From contig JBGPFE010000020.1 in assembly GCA_041483135.1 (NCBI GenBank), forward strand, positions 3,586 through 67,585: a stretch of DNA of 64,000 nt. The letters are read 5' to 3'. Within the stretch, counting starts at the first letter, position 1. Each line of letters starts with the position of its first letter. A program made the translations under genes and the position numbers. The DNA comes from PALSA-1004 sp041483135 (GTDB taxonomy: Bacteria; Pseudomonadota; Gammaproteobacteria; Burkholderiales; SG8-41). The notes beneath the pieces are model-generated. The model was not told the origin of the DNA and made no database searches. It saw nothing but the letters and a program-made list of their open reading frames with translations. Positions 16,674-25,159 of this stretch are shown in pieces.

Positions 16674-17669
16674 TCAGCTCGTCCAGAAATCCGGCGTGCG
16701 CCGGATCCATTCGGCGAAATCGGCCCACATCGCGGCGGGTTCGCGCGAGCGGAAACCGAACTCCTTCATCATGCGCCCCATGTCCATCAGCGAGCGCTGC
16801 TGGTCGGAATACGTGACGTTAGGCGTTTCGCCCTCCGCCGCGACGCGAAATTCGAAGCGGGGAAAGACCGGTTTCAGCGCGGTGCACCACGTGACCATGG
16901 TGTCGCCCCACACCCGGCCGGAGGAAAGATTGTAGATGGCGTGGCGCGGCGCTTGCGCATCGAGCAGCAGGATCAGTCCCGCGGCGAGGTCGCGGCTGTA
17001 GACGAGATCGCGCGGTATCTCGTGGCGTGGCAGGATCGCGACTTTACCCGCCAGCGCGAGCGCCACGATCTGGGAGTGCGACTCGATGCGGTCGCGCACG
17101 CCCGTGTCGCGCTCCCATGGGCCGACCACATTGCCGAGCCGCGCGGACACCACGTCGAGGGCCCACAGCTCGCGCATGCGCAGACACGCGCGCTCGGCCG
17201 CGTGCTTGGTAATCGAATATAGCCGCACCGGCACCGGCAGCGCGGTGTCTTCGTAAAGCCAGGGCAGGCCTTTATACAGCGTTTCCCCGTAAATCGAGCC
17301 CGAGTTCAGATACACGACGCGCCGCACCTTGTGGCGCCGTGCCGCGTCGAGGACGTTGAGGGTGCCATTCAGGTTGATGTTGACGACGGTCACCGGATCG
17401 CGCGCCTCACGTTCCGCGCCCGATGTCATCGCCGCGCAATGAATGACGCCGTCGGGCGCGTAGCGTTCATGCACGCGCATGACTTGCCCGGCGTCGCAGA
17501 TGTCCCCCTGCACCACGGTGAGCCGCTTCGCGTGCGGCGCGAACGCGCGTTGCGCGGCCGCCGGCAACGGCCCCCGGTCGAATACCACCACGTCGCGCCC
17601 GCCCGCGAGCAGGGCCTCGACCACGTTGACGCCGACGAATCCGGTGCCGCCCGTCACCAGCGCTGTCAT
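16674..17669 (-). CDS. NAD-dependent epimerase/dehydratase (extended SDR)
   Basis: 331 residues. The N-terminal TALVTGGTGFVGVNVVEALL holds the GxxGxxG NAD site; GVIHCAAMTSG and LNVLDAARRHKVRRVVYLNS GSIYG are the middle motifs, and YSITK is the catalytic Tyr-x3-Lys. C-terminal region SSGRVWGDTMVTW lines the substrate site. Family members epimerise, reduce or dehydrate nucleotide sugars or related keto groups. Convergent with the tctC gene 19 bases away. Confidence 0.88.
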   Translation of the reverse strand: MTALVTGGTGFVGVNVVEALLAGGRDVVVFDRGPLPAAAQRAFAPHAKRLTVVQGDICDAGQVMRVHERYAPDGVIHCAAMTSGAEREARDPVTVVNINLNGTLNVLDAARRHKVRRVVYLNSGSIYGETLYKGLPWLYEDTALPVPVRLYSITKHAAERACLRMRELWALDVVSARLGNVVGPWERDTGVRDRIESHSQIVALALAGKVAILPRHEIPRDLVYSRDLAAGLILLLDAQAPRHAIYNLSSGRVWGDTMVTWCTALKPVFPRFEFRVAAEGETPNVTYSDQQRSLMDMGRMMKEFGFRSREPAAMWADFAEWIRRTPDFWTS

Positions 17670-17680
17670 GATAAGTCCGG

Positions 17681-17706
17681 AATAATGGGGAACAAGCCCC
17701 GGTTTT
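17681..17706. repeat. AATAATGGGG...CCCCGGTTTT motif
   Basis: A short palindromic instance (GGGG and CCCC around AACAAG) of the recurrent AATAATGGGG / CGGTTT intergenic motif, directly upstream of the epimerase start and downstream of the small ThiS-like gene. Confidence 0.5.
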
Positions 17707-17724
17707 CTGCGGATATATTCGCGG

Positions 17725-17985
17725 TCATCCGCCGCTCAGCGCCTGGACGATGAAAACCTCGTCCGAGCCCGCGAGCGGGACATCGAGCGAGCGCACCTGC
17801 TCGCCGTTTACGAAGATGCGGATGTGACGGCGGAGCGCATCCTGCTCGTCGATCATGCGGAAGCGGATGCCGGGAAAGCGCCGGTCGAGATCAGCGAGCA
17901 CTTCGCCAAGCGTCGCGCCGTCGGCTTCCACCTGGCGCCGCTCGTCCGTGTAGGAACGCAGCGGGTCGGGAATCAGCACCTTCAT
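17725..17985 (-). CDS. MoaD/ThiS-like beta-grasp protein
   Basis: 86 residues: KVLIPDPLRSYTDERRQVEA, TLGEVLADLDRRFPGIRFRM, HIRIFVNGEQVRSLDVPL and the C-terminal VFIVQALSGG. The ubiquitin-like order and the exposed Gly-Gly end are those of sulfur carriers such as MoaD and ThiS, which are adenylated and thiocarboxylated. Its ATG overlaps the stop of the upstream beta-propeller gene by one base (TGATG), implying translational coupling. No E1-like MoeB/ThiF or sulfurtransferase gene is nearby. Confidence 0.85.
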   Translation of the reverse strand: MKVLIPDPLRSYTDERRQVEADGATLGEVLADLDRRFPGIRFRMIDEQDALRRHIRIFVNGEQVRSLDVPLAGSDEVFIVQALSGG

Positions 17986-19157
17986 CACCGGGGCCCGGCC
18001 GCCTCCACGGCGTAAATTTCCGGCAGGTAGCGCGCGATGCACGTCCATTTCGCGCCTTCGTTCCGGCTCGCCCATATCTCGCCGCCGGTGGTTCCGAAGT
18101 ACAGGCCGACAGGATCGTGCGCGTCGCAGCTCATCGCCTGGCGCTTCACCGTGAACCAGCCCTGGCGCGCCGGCAGCCCGGCGTCTTGTCGCTGCCAGGT
18201 CTTGCCCGCATTGCGAGTCACGTAAGCCGCGGGCTTGCCGCCCGGGCTCGTGCGCGGCCACACCGAAGTGCCGTCCATCGGAAACACCCACACGGTTTTC
18301 GGATCGCGCGGATGCAGCACGATCGGGAAGCCGATGTCGCCGATCTTCTTCGGCATGTTCTCGCCGATCCGCACCCACTTCCCCGTAGAACGTTCCATCC
18401 TGTATATCCCGCAATGGTTTTGCTGATACAGAATTCCCGGCGCGAGCGGATGGATCTTCACGCAATGCGGGTCATGCCCGTACTCGGGAAGCGGATCGGG
18501 ACGGAAGTCGGCGCGGCAGCCGGCGTTAAGCGGCTTCCAGTCAGCGCCTTTGTCCACGCTTTCGAACACGCCGCCGCTCGACATGCCGACGTAGAGGTGG
18601 CGCGCGTTGCGCGGGTCGACAATGACCGAGTGCATCTTCGGCCCGTCAGGCGTGCCGTCCTGCTCGCCGCCGGTCCACTTCGTATACATCGGATGATCGT
18701 TGAAGCCGGCAACAGGAACCCAGGTGTCGCCGCCGTCCTCGCTGCGAAAAAGGCCCTGCGGCGACGTTCCCGCGTACCATGCATTCGGCTCGCTCGGATG
18801 GCCAGGGGTAAGCCAGAACGTGTGATCGACGACGCGGCCTTTCTGTCCTTCGGGCACTTTGGGAAATGCGGGCGGCTTCGTGGCCTCCTTCCAGTTCTTC
18901 CCGAAATCGGTCGAGCGATACACGGTGGGGCCCAGGTGGCCGGTGCGCGCGGCAACGAGCAGCGTGCGCCGGTCGCGCGGGTCGAGCACCATGTGGTGCA
19001 CGGTATGGCCGAAAAACATCGGTCCTGCGATTTTCCAGGCGCGCCGGGCTGGGTCCGACTTCAGGGTAAAGGCGCCTTTGCGGGTCGCGACGAGCAAGGC
19101 GACTGCGCCTGTTGACGCAGCCGGCGGGACTAAATATGCGCGGGAATCTATTTTCAT
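17985..19157 (-). CDS. BNR/sialidase-type beta-propeller protein
   Basis: 390 residues without a clear signal peptide. Aspartate-box-like turns recur: STDFGKNWKE, SEDGGDTWVP, SVDKGADWKP, RNAGKTWQRQ and RNEGAKWTC, the S-x-D-x-G-x-x-W signature of sialidase/VPS10-type propellers. HTVHHMVLDPRDRRTLLVAA and MHSVIVDPRNARHLYVGM repeat the same blade. Start after AAAGGTGACTCGCC. Despite annotation as exo-alpha-sialidase in relatives, the catalytic arginine triad is not evident, so I would not call it a sialidase. Coupled to a ThiS-like gene. Confidence 0.82.
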   Translation of the reverse strand: MKIDSRAYLVPPAASTGAVALLVATRKGAFTLKSDPARRAWKIAGPMFFGHTVHHMVLDPRDRRTLLVAARTGHLGPTVYRSTDFGKNWKEATKPPAFPKVPEGQKGRVVDHTFWLTPGHPSEPNAWYAGTSPQGLFRSEDGGDTWVPVAGFNDHPMYTKWTGGEQDGTPDGPKMHSVIVDPRNARHLYVGMSSGGVFESVDKGADWKPLNAGCRADFRPDPLPEYGHDPHCVKIHPLAPGILYQQNHCGIYRMERSTGKWVRIGENMPKKIGDIGFPIVLHPRDPKTVWVFPMDGTSVWPRTSPGGKPAAYVTRNAGKTWQRQDAGLPARQGWFTVKRQAMSCDAHDPVGLYFGTTGGEIWASRNEGAKWTCIARYLPEIYAVEAAGPR

Positions 19158-19317
19158 GGCGAGTCACCTTTAAGCAGACAACCTGATAGTCAATTACAGA
19201 GGGGTAATTTTGCGCCTCCGCGTATCGCCGTTCAAGCGACGGCAAGTCAAGCGATTTGGCGGTTTAAACGGGATTTTGGATCGCGCAATGGAAAAGAACA
19301 ACGCGAGTATGATGGCC

Positions 19318-19345
19318 GAATAAATGGGGTCGGTGTATTTTAGGC
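19318..19345. repeat. GAATAAATGGGGTCGGTGTATTTT motif copy
   Basis: A well preserved instance of the recurrent motif (ATGGGGTCGGTGTATTTTAG), 18 bases upstream of the tctC start. It also creates a spurious in-frame ATG at 19324 ahead of the true start. Confidence 0.6.
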
Positions 19346-19362
19346 AGCACAGGGAGAAGATC

Positions 19363-20349
19363 ATGCAAGCTTGCGCAACATTGACCCGGGGGATCACCGT
19401 GGCGGCACTCGCAGCGCTGTCGGTGTCGCCCGCAAACGCGCAGGAGCCGTTCCCGTCCCATATCATCACCGTCGTCAACCCGAACGCAGCCGGGGGCACG
19501 TCGGACATCATCACGCACGGCATGTCGGAATCGCTGCAGCGCGCGTTCAAGCAGACGGTGGTCACGATCACCCGCGTGGGCGCCGGTGGCGCGGTGGGCG
19601 GAGCGTACGTGGCGAAAGCGCCCGCCGACGGCTACACCACCCTGCTCAACACGGTGACCCACGTACTGATCCCGATCACGGAGAACGTGCTCGGCCGGCA
19701 CGCCCCCTACGCGGTCGACGATTTCATACTGCTCGCGCGGGTCACGGCCGATCCGCTGCTGTTCGTCGTGCACGCGAGCCTGCCGGTCAAGACGGTGAAG
19801 GAGTTGGTCGCCCTTGCCAAGAGGAAGCCCGGTGAACTGACGTTTTCATCGCCCGGGCTCTACAGCAGCGGCCACGTCAGCATGGCGATGCTGATGCGCG
19901 CGGCGAACGTCAACCTGCTCCACGCGCCCTACAACGGCGCGGGCCCGGCCATGATCGCCGTGCTCGGCGGCCACGTATTCATGATGCATGCACCGATTGG
20001 GGTCGCGAGCCCGCACATCAGCTCCGGCCGCGTGCGCCTGATCGCGCAGACGGGCCCGACACGCGGGCCCGCGTTCCCCGATACGCCCACGCTGAAGGAA
20101 GCGGGAGTTGATGCCGAGTTCACGCTGTGGGCCGGATACTTCGCGCCCGCCGGGACGCCCGCCGCCGCCGTCAAGGCGTGGCAGGCCGCGCTGCGCGAAA
20201 GCGCGGCAGACCCCAGGTTCAAGGCGGCAATGGCCAAGATCAACGTCACGATCGACTACCTGGACGGCGACGCGCTCAAAGCGTGGTACGACACCGAGCT
20301 GAAGCGGCTCGACCGCGAGATCCGGGCCATCGGCAAGATCGAAAGCTGA
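19363..20349 (+). CDS. TctC/Bug receptor (divergent)
   Basis: 328 residues starting MQACATLTRG after AGGGAGAAGATC. A signal peptide ends at SPANAQE. It departs from the others: HIITVVNPNAAGGTSDII replaces the usual P-K-P-I-R opening, and ITRVGAGGAVGG replaces VDNRxGAGG. Later parts are typical (APADGYTTLL, LPVKTVKELVALAKRKPGEL, HAPYNGAGPAMIAVLGGHV, FPDTPTLKEAG, APAGTPAAAV). Probably a receptor with a distinct ligand. Divergent from the propeller/ThiS-like pair. Confidence 0.88.
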   Translation: MQACATLTRGITVAALAALSVSPANAQEPFPSHIITVVNPNAAGGTSDIITHGMSESLQRAFKQTVVTITRVGAGGAVGGAYVAKAPADGYTTLLNTVTHVLIPITENVLGRHAPYAVDDFILLARVTADPLLFVVHASLPVKTVKELVALAKRKPGELTFSSPGLYSSGHVSMAMLMRAANVNLLHAPYNGAGPAMIAVLGGHVFMMHAPIGVASPHISSGRVRLIAQTGPTRGPAFPDTPTLKEAGVDAEFTLWAGYFAPAGTPAAAVKAWQAALRESAADPRFKAAMAKINVTIDYLDGDALKAWYDTELKRLDREIRAIGKIES

Positions 20350-20374
20350 ACGCAAGCGCCGGATAGACCGGGTC

Positions 20375-20475
20375 GATAATATGGGGCGGAGTACATTGAG
20401 GATTGAGTAATTGAGTGATTGAGCAACAAAATCACTTAATCACCGAATCACTGAATCGCCAGATTCCCCTCCGCT
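20375..20475. repeat. GAGTAAC-loop hairpin repeat, copy D, with GGGGCGGAGTAC motif
   Basis: ATAATATGGGGCGGAGTACATTG (20376 onward) is followed by stem AGTGATT (20414-20420) / AATCACT (20430-20436), loop GAGCAACAA. To the right, AATCACTT-AATCACCG-AATCACTG-AATCGCC repeats with an 8-base period. Ends 14 bases before the SRAP gene start. Confidence 0.8.
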
Positions 20476-20488
20476 ACAATATCCGCCT

Positions 20489-21175
20489 ATGTGTGGCCGC
20501 TACACCCAACACCACGACGCGGACCAGGTGGCCAGGAAGTTCGGCGCCAAGTTCGACCCCAACCGCCCGCTGCCGCCGTTCGGTTTGGGCTACAACATCG
20601 CCCCCTCGCAATTTGTGTTGACCGCCGCACGCCACCACGACGCGACGCCGACGATGGTCGGCATGCGTTGGGGCCTGTTGCCGCATTGGGCCGACCCCGA
20701 GACGCTTAAAACCCGGCCCATCAACGCGCGCATGGAAACTGCGGACAAGCTGCCCCTGTTCCGCGCAAGCTTCAAGTCGAAGCGCTGCCTGATCGCCGCG
20801 GACGGGTTCTACGAGTGGAAGCAAATCGAAAGCGGGAAGATCCCGCACTACATCACGCTGCCCGGCGGCGATCTGTTCGCATTCGCGGGCCTGTGGGACG
20901 CCTGGAAGCCGCAGGAAGACGGCGATCTGGTCTACACCTGCACCCTCCTGACCACCGAGCCCAACGACTTCATGGCCAGGATTCATAACCGCATGCCGGT
21001 GATACTGGCGCCGGAAAATTACGGCGAATGGCTCGATCCCGAATATCATGACGTCGAAGGACTTAAGCGCCTGGCGCGCCCTTGGCGCGGAGACATGAAG
21101 GCGTGGCCGGTAGATAAAATGGTCAACAGCCCGAACAATGACAATATGAGCTTGATTAAACCGGTGAGTGAATAG
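20489..21175 (+). CDS. SRAP-domain protein (YedK/HMCES family)
   Basis: 228 residues beginning Met-Cys-Gly-Arg-Tyr; the Cys2 that becomes N-terminal after Met removal forms the thiazolidine crosslink to abasic sites in single-stranded DNA. Other family residues are visible: the Asn of RPINARMET, the Glu of DGFYEWK and the His of ARIHNRMPVIL. The role is protection of abasic sites in replicating DNA. Length is standard. Upstream of an exonuclease and DNA polymerase IV, so this stretch groups DNA-damage functions, although the genes are separated by 97-base gaps. Confidence 0.93.
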   Translation: MCGRYTQHHDADQVARKFGAKFDPNRPLPPFGLGYNIAPSQFVLTAARHHDATPTMVGMRWGLLPHWADPETLKTRPINARMETADKLPLFRASFKSKRCLIAADGFYEWKQIESGKIPHYITLPGGDLFAFAGLWDAWKPQEDGDLVYTCTLLTTEPNDFMARIHNRMPVILAPENYGEWLDPEYHDVEGLKRLARPWRGDMKAWPVDKMVNSPNNDNMSLIKPVSE

Positions 21176-21272
21176 GGTCAATGTAATTTTTCCATGTCCT
21201 CGGATGCGCTTGCCGCGGCATCGGAAAAGCACTTTCTGATGCTTGCGAAAATGCGCTATCCTGAACCGCCTC

Positions 21273-21899
21273 ATGAACCCCGCAACCACAGACACTTTGC
21301 AAAACGGAAACGTGCGCGCGATTTCCAGGGAGGAAATGGCTGACCTGCCTATCCGCCGGTATGAGGGCGAGGTGTCCCTCGTGACAACGCCGCAGGACCT
21401 GGAGCGCGCGCGGGCGGACATCCGGCGGGAAAACGTCGTCGGCTTCGATACGGAGACGCGGCCCGCGTTCAGGAAAGGCGAGAGTTATCCGCCCTGCCTG
21501 GTACAGGCGGCCACGGCCAGTGCGGTGTACTTGTTCCAGTTGCGCCGGGTGGATGTTTTCGAGGTTCTCGCCGAGCTGTTGGCGGAGCCGCGCATCGTCA
21601 AGGCCGGTGTGGCGCTGGCATACGATCTGCGCACGCTCAAGCTGGTGTTTCCGTTCATGGAGCAGAACGTGGTCGATCTGGGCGTCGTCGCAAGGCGCTG
21701 CGGCCTCGACCAGACCGGTTTGCGCAACCTCGCCGGGATGTTCCTGGGAATCCGGATTCCCAAAGGCACCAAGACTTCAAACTGGGCCGCGCCGCAGTTG
21801 TCCGCGCAGCAGATCACCTACGCCGCCACGGATGCCTGGGTCTGCCGCGAAGTGTTCCTGCGTTTCCAGAGTCTCGGGCTGCTGCCGGCGAAGCCGTAA
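21273..21899 (+). CDS. RNase D-like DEDDy 3'-5' exonuclease
   Basis: 208 residues from ATG; a TTG start ten codons upstream is possible. The DEDD metal ligands are visible in GFDTETRPAF (Asp, Glu), LAYDLRTLK (Asp) and YAATDAWVCREV (Tyr and Asp, making it the DEDDy subtype). It lacks HRDC domains and is short, like the stand-alone exonuclease-domain proteins related to WRN exonuclease and RNase D. Substrate, DNA or RNA, cannot be decided from the sequence. Confidence 0.87.
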   Translation: MNPATTDTLQNGNVRAISREEMADLPIRRYEGEVSLVTTPQDLERARADIRRENVVGFDTETRPAFRKGESYPPCLVQAATASAVYLFQLRRVDVFEVLAELLAEPRIVKAGVALAYDLRTLKLVFPFMEQNVVDLGVVARRCGLDQTGLRNLAGMFLGIRIPKGTKTSNWAAPQLSAQQITYAATDAWVCREVFLRFQSLGLLPAKP

Positions 21900-21996
21900 G
21901 CTTCACGCCAGGAAACAGCAATGGGACGGCGCCCGGTTTTGATTCGCTGACTGACGATTCCGGAAACCAAGCTGCTCCGTTTCCACGCTCCCTCTC

Positions 21997-23199
21997 ATGC
22001 CCCTGCGCTTCATTGCCCACCTGGACATGGACGCGTTCTACGCGTCGGTCGAATTGCTGCGCTACCCGCAGCTGCGCGGCCGGCCGGTGGTGATCGGCGG
22101 GCGGCGGCGCGCTGCCGGAGAGCCATTGTCCGGCACGGCCTTCCCTGCCCTGCGCAACTATTCCGGCCGCGGCGTGATCACCACCGCCACCTACGAAGCG
22201 CGCGCGCTCGGCGTTCACTCGGGCATGGGGCTGATGAAGGCGGCGCGGCTCGCGCCCGCTGCGCTCCTCTTACCCGCGGACTTCGACCAGTACCGGCGCT
22301 ACTCGCGGCTGTTCAAAGACGCGGTACGCGCGGTGGCCCCCGATATCGAAGACCGCGGCATCGACGAGATCTACGTCGACCTGACCAGCCTCGTCATGAC
22401 CGACGTCGAGAGCGATGCCCCGGACCCGTGGACGCGTGCGCGCGACGTGGCAGTATCCATCCAGAGCGCCGTGCGCAACGCGACCGGACTGTCGTGCTCG
22501 ATCGGCATCACGCCGAACAAGCTCCTGTCGAAGATCGCCTCCGAGCTTGAAAAGCCCGGCGGGATCACTGTTCTCCGCGAAACCGATATTCCCGCCCGCA
22601 TCTGGCCGCTGCCGGCGCGCAAGGTCAACGGCATCGGTCCCAAGGCGAGCGCGCGGCTGGAGGCGCTCGGCATTCGCACCATCGGCGAGCTTGCGAACGC
22701 CGATCCGGCGTTGCTGGTCGAGCAGTTCGGCAAGAGCTACGGCGCGTGGCTGTTTGATGCGGCGCACGGGCGCGACGAGCGGACGGTGGTCACTTACAGC
22801 GAGCCGAAATCGATCAGCCGCGAAACGACGTTCGAGGACGACCTGCATCCGGTGCGCGACCGGGAGCAACTCTCGCGCATCTTCACGGAACTGTGCGTGA
22901 GGGTGGCCGGCGATCTTGAGCGCAAAGGTTACGTCGGCAAAACGATCGGCCTCAAGCTGCGCTACGACAACTTCAAGACCGTCACCCGCGACCGCACTAT
23001 CGATGCGCCGACGCGGGACGCCGGCGCGATACGCCGGGCCGCGGGCGAATGCCTGAAACGCGTGCCGCTCGACCGGCGCATCCGGCTCCTCGGCGTGCGC
23101 ATCGGTGCGCTGAGCAAACCCGGCACTCAGGCGCACGCTGACGCATCATCGCGCGCTTCGCACATGCCAACGTTGTTTGAGGATATATCCGAAGGATGA
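21997..23199 (+). CDS. dinB: DNA polymerase IV (Y family)
   Basis: 400 residues. HLDMDAFYASVELLRYPQLR gives the first catalytic aspartates, RGIDEIYVDLTSL the Asp-Glu pair, SCSIGITPNKLLSKIASELE KPGG the palm-finger signature, and VNGIGPKASARLEALGIRTI the helix-hairpin-helix thumb. The little-finger domain follows SISRETTFEDDL. Between VVIGGRRR and GVITTATYEARALG there is an insert of about 20 residues relative to E. coli DinB. The extreme C-terminus shows no clear beta-clamp motif. Performs translesion synthesis. Confidence 0.93.
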   Translation: MPLRFIAHLDMDAFYASVELLRYPQLRGRPVVIGGRRRAAGEPLSGTAFPALRNYSGRGVITTATYEARALGVHSGMGLMKAARLAPAALLLPADFDQYRRYSRLFKDAVRAVAPDIEDRGIDEIYVDLTSLVMTDVESDAPDPWTRARDVAVSIQSAVRNATGLSCSIGITPNKLLSKIASELEKPGGITVLRETDIPARIWPLPARKVNGIGPKASARLEALGIRTIGELANADPALLVEQFGKSYGAWLFDAAHGRDERTVVTYSEPKSISRETTFEDDLHPVRDREQLSRIFTELCVRVAGDLERKGYVGKTIGLKLRYDNFKTVTRDRTIDAPTRDAGAIRRAAGECLKRVPLDRRIRLLGVRIGALSKPGTQAHADASSRASHMPTLFEDISEG

Positions 23200-23594
23200 G
23201 GGATGAAGGCACCCCAAGCCACTCCCACTCCCACCGCATCGTCGGCAAGGCGCGACTTTGCCGGTCCAGCCTGATCTCGGTCCGAATTCCTTCGGCTGTC
23301 TAAAGATGAGCCCTGCCGTGTAGATTCCGGGAAGCGCCGGTCCTGCTTACGCCTGCATCCCGTCGGCCGGTCGTCGGTACCGTCAGACTATCGTCACTTT
23401 ATTGCCGCTGATACCCCGTTTACCGCCTGCTTTCTCTACGAAATTGGCACTCAGACTGCTCAAAAGCGTCTTATCGCCTGGGTGGTGTTCCATGGCCCAT
23501 ATATTGCGTATGTCGGGCAGGCACCAATAAATTTCGGGCTTGCCAATCAATGGACATTGGCAGAACGACAAAAAACAGTTAGGAGGCAACGATT
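23200..23594. other. Intergenic region with lower GC right half
   Basis: The 395 bases after dinB hold no recognisable gene. From about 23380 base composition becomes visibly more AT-rich. A 68-codon minus-strand frame (23383-23589) is open but has no ribosome site and no recognised family. No hairpin repeat of the families seen elsewhere was found. Confidence 0.4.
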
Positions 23595-23816
23595 TTGCAA
23601 GTTGATTTGAAAAACCCCGATCAACAGATCGGTCTGGTCATTTCCCAGAACTGCTCCGAGGTCGGCCGCGTGACATCGGTAAAGGTTTACCGTTCGCCTT
23701 CCCCGTTCGCGCTGATTGAAATGTCTACTCAAGAGCAGACGCACGAAGTGGCCTCCCGGCATGGGGGCTCCTCCTTCGGATCCTGCGCGCTCATTCACCT
23801 GGAGCAAAAACCCTGA
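23595..23816 (+). CDS. Hypothetical 73-residue protein, TTG start
   Basis: AGGAGG ends eight bases before a TTG start, a strong initiation signal. The product reads QVDLKNPDQQIGLVISQNCS then VGRVTSVKVYRSPSPFALIE and QEQTHEVASRHGGSSFGSCA: alternating hydrophobic strands, no signal peptide. I recognise no family. It lies in the AT-richer stretch and convergent to the proline-rich protein gene. Confidence 0.5.
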   Translation: MQVDLKNPDQQIGLVISQNCSEVGRVTSVKVYRSPSPFALIEMSTQEQTHEVASRHGGSSFGSCALIHLEQKP

Positions 23817-23851
23817 CAGGTATCCTGCCCGTCAATTAATCGGGCGCGGAG

Positions 23852-24784
23852 TCACTGCGGTATGCGCGGGTCGTAGAAGAATTCGCGCATCAGGAATTCC
23901 TCGAGCCCCGCGGTGTCCTCCAGGCGCGCGGACAGCGTGATGTTGCGGCCCAGGCGTTGCGATTCCCACAGGAAATCCGTCTGCGTGTTGTCGCGGATGA
24001 TCGCAATCATCTTGCGGATCACTGCGAGGCGGATGTCGGGGTTGTTGCCGGTCCGCACGTCGAGCTCCTGCATCGTGTTGTGGCGCGCATCCTTGTTCCA
24101 GCCGAAGAATAGGAACTGGGCGTCGTCGTAGCCGACGTGCATAATCTGGAAAACGCCGCCGTGCTTGGCCGGATCGAACCCGAAGGTCGGCGGTCGCTGC
24201 GCGAGATTGCCGGCAATGATGCGATTGCGGCGCGCATTTTCATCGTCGGCCGGCGGCGAATTCAATACGCCGCCCGGGGACGCGGGAGGCGCCGGCTCAG
24301 AGCGGGCACGGCGCCTTGCCTCGATGTACGATGCAAGATCGCCGTCAGCGGGAGGACGCGCGGATGTCGGCGCGGCAACGGATGGAGCGGTCGGCGGTGG
24401 CGATGGGATGTCGGGCGCCGGCCGGTTGAGCGCGATTACCGGCGGTGCGGGCCGCGGTCGCGCCGGCGTTGGCGGCCGTGCTTCGAGCGTTGGTGACGAC
24501 TGAGCCCGCAATGCCGGCGAGGGCTGCGGCGAGGATGGAGGGCCTGGCGGAGGAGCCAGGTGCACAACCAGCGAGCCGCTTGTTTCGCCGAGTTCGGGAG
24601 TCTCGAGCGACGGGAAGCGCAGCCGCGGCAGCCAATGCCACAGCACTGCAACGTGAATGAACAGCGACAGCGCGAGCGCCACCCAGAAGGTGGGTACTCT
24701 CACGCCGTCGCGCCTGTTGCGGGATTCGTCGAGCCAGTCGCTCATCGAAATGCGGTCGGAGTCATTGATGGTTCGAACTGCCAT
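23852..24784 (-). CDS. Membrane-anchored proline-rich TonB-like protein
   Basis: 310 residues from MAVRTINDSD (a start at MSDWLDE, 24745, is possible). One membrane helix, VPTFWVALALSLFIHVAVLW HWLP, has the Ser/His pattern of TonB anchors and is followed by a long Pro/Ala-rich linker. The C-terminal 130 residues (NRIIAGNLAQ, GFDPAKHGGVFQIMHVGYDD, LEEFLMREFFYDPRIPQ) do not look like a TonB domain and resemble an uncharacterised betaproteobacterial domain. Probably spans the periplasm. Divergent from the YciI-like gene, which starts 73 bases away. Confidence 0.7.
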   Translation of the reverse strand: MAVRTINDSDRISMSDWLDESRNRRDGVRVPTFWVALALSLFIHVAVLWHWLPRLRFPSLETPELGETSGSLVVHLAPPPGPPSSPQPSPALRAQSSPTLEARPPTPARPRPAPPVIALNRPAPDIPSPPPTAPSVAAPTSARPPADGDLASYIEARRRARSEPAPPASPGGVLNSPPADDENARRNRIIAGNLAQRPPTFGFDPAKHGGVFQIMHVGYDDAQFLFFGWNKDARHNTMQELDVRTGNNPDIRLAVIRKMIAIIRDNTQTDFLWESQRLGRNITLSARLEDTAGLEEFLMREFFYDPRIPQ

Positions 24785-24856
24785 ATCATAAGCTGCCTGC
24801 CCGCTTCGACGCGCGGCGGCGCCGCACCAGACGATCCACATTACGGGAGACCAACC

Positions 24857-25159
24857 ATGCTTTGGGCCATTTCTTGCACCGACAAGCCGAACACCGCTGC
24901 AATCCGTGACAAGCACCTGCAGCCTCACCGCGATTACCTGAAAAGCCAGAAAGGCATTCTGGTGCTCGCGGGTGCGACCCAGAACGACGATGGCACACAA
25001 GCCATCGGCAGCCTGTTTGTCGTCAATGTGAACAGCCGTGCCGAAGCCAAAAAGTTTTCGGATGGCGACCCGTTCACGCAGAACGGCGTATTCGCAAGCG
25101 TAACGATCACGCGCATGCGCAAGGGGCAGTGGAATCCCGCAGCGGCGGAGGGTGCGTAA
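24857..25159 (+). CDS. YciI-like protein
   Basis: 100 residues: LWAISCTDKPNTAAIRDKHL, RDYLKSQKGILVLAGATQND, IGSLFVVNVNSRAEAKKFSD GDPFTQNGVFASVTITRMRK. This is the YCII ferredoxin-like fold with the conserved His in the first third (HLQPHRDYL) and the Asp of DGDPF, thought to be a small enzyme active site related to dehydrochlorinases. The stop overlaps the next ATG (TAATG), so it is translationally coupled to the carboxymuconolactone-decarboxylase-like gene. Confidence 0.9.
   Translation: MLWAISCTDKPNTAAIRDKHLQPHRDYLKSQKGILVLAGATQNDDGTQAIGSLFVVNVNSRAEAKKFSDGDPFTQNGVFASVTITRMRKGQWNPAAAEGA

Noticed and set aside
17985..19157. True sialidase
   Set aside because: Asp-box blades are present but no FRIP motif or arginine triad was found, so only a beta-propeller is claimed.
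12366..21960. 13-mer ACTGACGATTCCG shared near 12366 and 21947
   Set aside because: Dozens of identical 13-mers are expected by chance in 64 kb, and the flanks do not match.
23383..23589. 68-codon minus-strand frame
   Set aside because: No ribosome site, no recognised family and it is divergent from the better supported gene at 23595.
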